Source of the DNA: Spirochaetales bacterium
Lineage (GTDB): Bacteria; Spirochaetota; Spirochaetia; Sphaerochaetales; Sphaerochaetaceae
DNA: 5,836 nucleotides
NCBI GenBank assembly: GCA_012800465.1
Contig: JAAZJI010000140.1
Coordinates: 1 to 5,836, forward strand
Direction of reading: 5' to 3'
Positions 4,886 through 5,836 of this stretch are shown one piece after another (the first letter of the stretch is position 1; every line of letters starts with the position of its first letter). Made by a program: the position numbers and the translations under genes. The notes beneath the pieces were generated by a model. That model saw only the letters and a program-made list of their open reading frames with translations. It searched no databases and was not told the origin of the DNA.

Positions 4886-5668
4886 ATGAATGAGACACTC
4901 CGCCTGATACACGATCGTCGTTCGCTCCGGGCGTTCTCCGACCGGCCGATCGCTCCCGAAGTCCTGCTTGCCCTCAAGGAGGCGACCCTCAGGGCACCCA
5001 CCGCGGGAAACATGGCGTACTACTCGATCGTCGAGGTCTGTGACCGGGAGAAGAAGGAGAAGCTCGCCCTCCTCTGCGACAACCAGCCGATGATCGCAAA
5101 GGCCCCGCTGGTCTGGGTCTTCCTTGCAGATGCCCAGAAGTGGCTGAACTATTATCATGAAAGCGGAGCGGTCGAAAAGGCGAGCGACCTGCCCTACCGC
5201 CCGATCGGCCTCGGCGATCTCCACCTCGCCCTCCAGGACACGATCATCGCCGCCCACACCGCCGTGATCGCCGCAGAAGCCCTGGGCCTCGGATCCTGCT
5301 ACATCGGCGACGTGATCGAGAACTTCGAAGAGCTCAGCGACCTCTTGGACTTAAGCGGTTCCGTCATCCCGGCGGCGATGGTCATCTTCGGGTACCCCAA
5401 GACGGACAACGCGGTAAAACGCACCCCCCGTTGCCCCGTCGACTCGATCTTCATGAAGGACTCCTACCGGGAACCCCACCTCAAGGAGATGGAATACGCC
5501 TACCGTGAGCACGAAGAGCAGAAGCGGAGGATCCAAAGCCTCCCCTATGAAAACACCGGCACCCTCGCCGACTTCTATTACCGGCGCAAGCACACCAGCG
5601 CGTTCATGCGGGAGATGAACCGCTCGACCGAGGTGATGTTCAGACGGTGGGTTGAGGGAGATTCCTGA
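4886..5668 (+). CDS. NfsA-like FMN-dependent nitroreductase / NADPH-flavin oxidoreductase
   Basis: This 260-residue protein fits the longer, NfsA/Frp-type branch of the nitroreductase superfamily. It has the FMN motif DRRSLRAFSDRPI at 10-22, then RAPTAGNMAYYSIVEV at 36-51 and ALLCDNQPMIAKAP at 61-74, a segment typical of this branch. The central helix IIAAHTAVIAAEALGLGSCYIG is at 120-141, followed by the strand AAMVIFGYP at 163-171 and the C-terminal arm with Arg179 and Arg182. A charged helical extension after about residue 200 ends in a YYRRK...FMREMNRS pattern. It is likely a cytoplasmic dimer reducing nitro compounds, flavins or quinones. The start at 4886 was chosen because the protein then begins at the normal family position; an in-frame ATG at 4802 would add 28 unrelated residues. 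The gene diverges from the MFS transporter. The physiological substrate is unknown. Confidence 0.9.
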   Translation: MNETLRLIHDRRSLRAFSDRPIAPEVLLALKEATLRAPTAGNMAYYSIVEVCDREKKEKLALLCDNQPMIAKAPLVWVFLADAQKWLNYYHESGAVEKASDLPYRPIGLGDLHLALQDTIIAAHTAVIAAEALGLGSCYIGDVIENFEELSDLLDLSGSVIPAAMVIFGYPKTDNAVKRTPRCPVDSIFMKDSYREPHLKEMEYAYREHEEQKRRIQSLPYENTGTLADFYYRRKHTSAFMREMNRSTEVMFRRWVEGDS

Positions 5669-5680
5669 AGACGCTTTCTC

Positions 5681-5836
5681 TTATTTGGTGAGCGCTTTCT
5701 TGACTGCACCAAGCCATCCGTTATAGAGCCGATCACGTTCTGAGACTGATTTGAATGGGATATACATCTTTTTAGGTGGACGATTTTTCAAGTCATTAAT
5801 CTCCAAAAAGCCTAAGGCCATCAAAGCCAAAAATGC
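5681..5836 (-). CDS. C-terminal end of an FGGY-family carbohydrate kinase (5' truncated)
   Basis: The last 51 residues of a gene that enters from the right on the minus strand are visible, ending in TAA. The fragment begins AFLALMALGFLEINDL, matching the helix after the FGGY ATP-binding region. It continues YIPFKSVSERDRLYNGWLGA and ends VKKALTK, like the 'F.P....R..LY..W..AV' tail of glycerol kinase, gluconokinase and related sugar kinases. The subfamily cannot be fixed from the tail alone. By count it is about 41% GC, much lower than the adjacent nitroreductase, with many A/T-ending codons. It converges on that gene with a 12-nt gap. A non-kinase protein with a similar tail cannot be excluded. 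Confidence 0.6.
   Translation of the reverse strand, partial: AFLALMALGFLEINDLKNRPPKKMYIPFKSVSERDRLYNGWLGAVKKALTK

Noticed and set aside
4804..5013. N-terminal extension of the MFS transporter up to 5013
   Set aside because: The extra 70 residues are not hydrophobic or MFS-like and would overlap the divergent nitroreductase and its promoter. The shorter product starts exactly where the first membrane helix is expected.
4058..5257. Minus-strand open frame of 399 codons covering the divergent region
   Set aside because: It overlaps both the transporter and the NfsA-like gene in a different frame, reads as low-complexity Asp/Arg/Pro-rich sequence, and crosses two predicted promoters. Both real genes have strong family signatures.
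5672..5700. Direct repeat CGCTTTCT at 5672-5679 and 5693-5700 as a possible attachment site at the GC shift
   Set aside because: It is only 8 nt, partly inside the kinase tail, with no integrase or tRNA gene nearby; chance is sufficient.

Overview
This 5.8 kb bacterial chromosomal window is compactly coded, with genes on both strands and no RNA genes, IS elements or CRISPR arrays that I could see. Rubredoxin, two flavin nitroreductases and a rhodanese-tailed oxidoreductase suggest an anaerobic or microaerobic fermentative bacterium. Most coding DNA is GC-rich (about 60% by eye). I lean towards a Sphaerochaeta-like spirochaete from general gene feel, but that is a weak guess because no phylogenetic marker is present.

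Layout. (1) 1-153 (+) is the C-terminal tail of a rhodanese-domain protein, probably a CoA-disulfide reductase/NADH oxidase type flavoprotein. It overlaps a convergent slyX-like gene (147-341, -) by 7 nt. (2) slyX follows a PfkB-family sugar/nucleoside kinase (349-1518, -) with 7 nt between them, so the two are probably co-transcribed. (3) A 151 bp divergent region (1519-1669) separates the kinase from an HTH/WYL-type regulator (1670-2635, +). It carries a perfect 12-nt direct repeat flanking the predicted regulator promoter, so this looks like a local regulator-target pair. (4) A short rubredoxin gene (2700-2861, +) has its own SD and likely promoter. A perfect 10-bp hairpin follows it. (5) A small nitroreductase (2968-3540, +) abuts, with zero spacing, a convergent MFS transporter (3541-4803, -). 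A strong hairpin lies inside the transporter's last codons. (6) An 82 bp divergent region separates the transporter from a second, NfsA-like nitroreductase (4886-5668, +). (7) 5681-5836 (-) is the C-terminal end of an FGGY-type carbohydrate kinase that enters from the right. It is clearly AT-richer (about 41% GC) than its neighbours.

How the parts may work together: positions 1-153 and 2700-5668 look like a redox/detoxification neighbourhood (rhodanese flavoprotein, rubredoxin, two FMN nitroreductases, and an MFS carrier that could import or export a small organic compound). The kinase-regulator pair looks like a carbohydrate or nucleoside utilisation module. These links are inference from proximity. 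I found no clear evidence of a wholly new system. The most useful leads are the duplicated operator-like 12-mer, three genes with a -10 box 6-7 nt before the start codon (a leaderless-mRNA geometry), and a PfkB kinase with an unusual GCGD active-site motif and a long N-terminal insertion.
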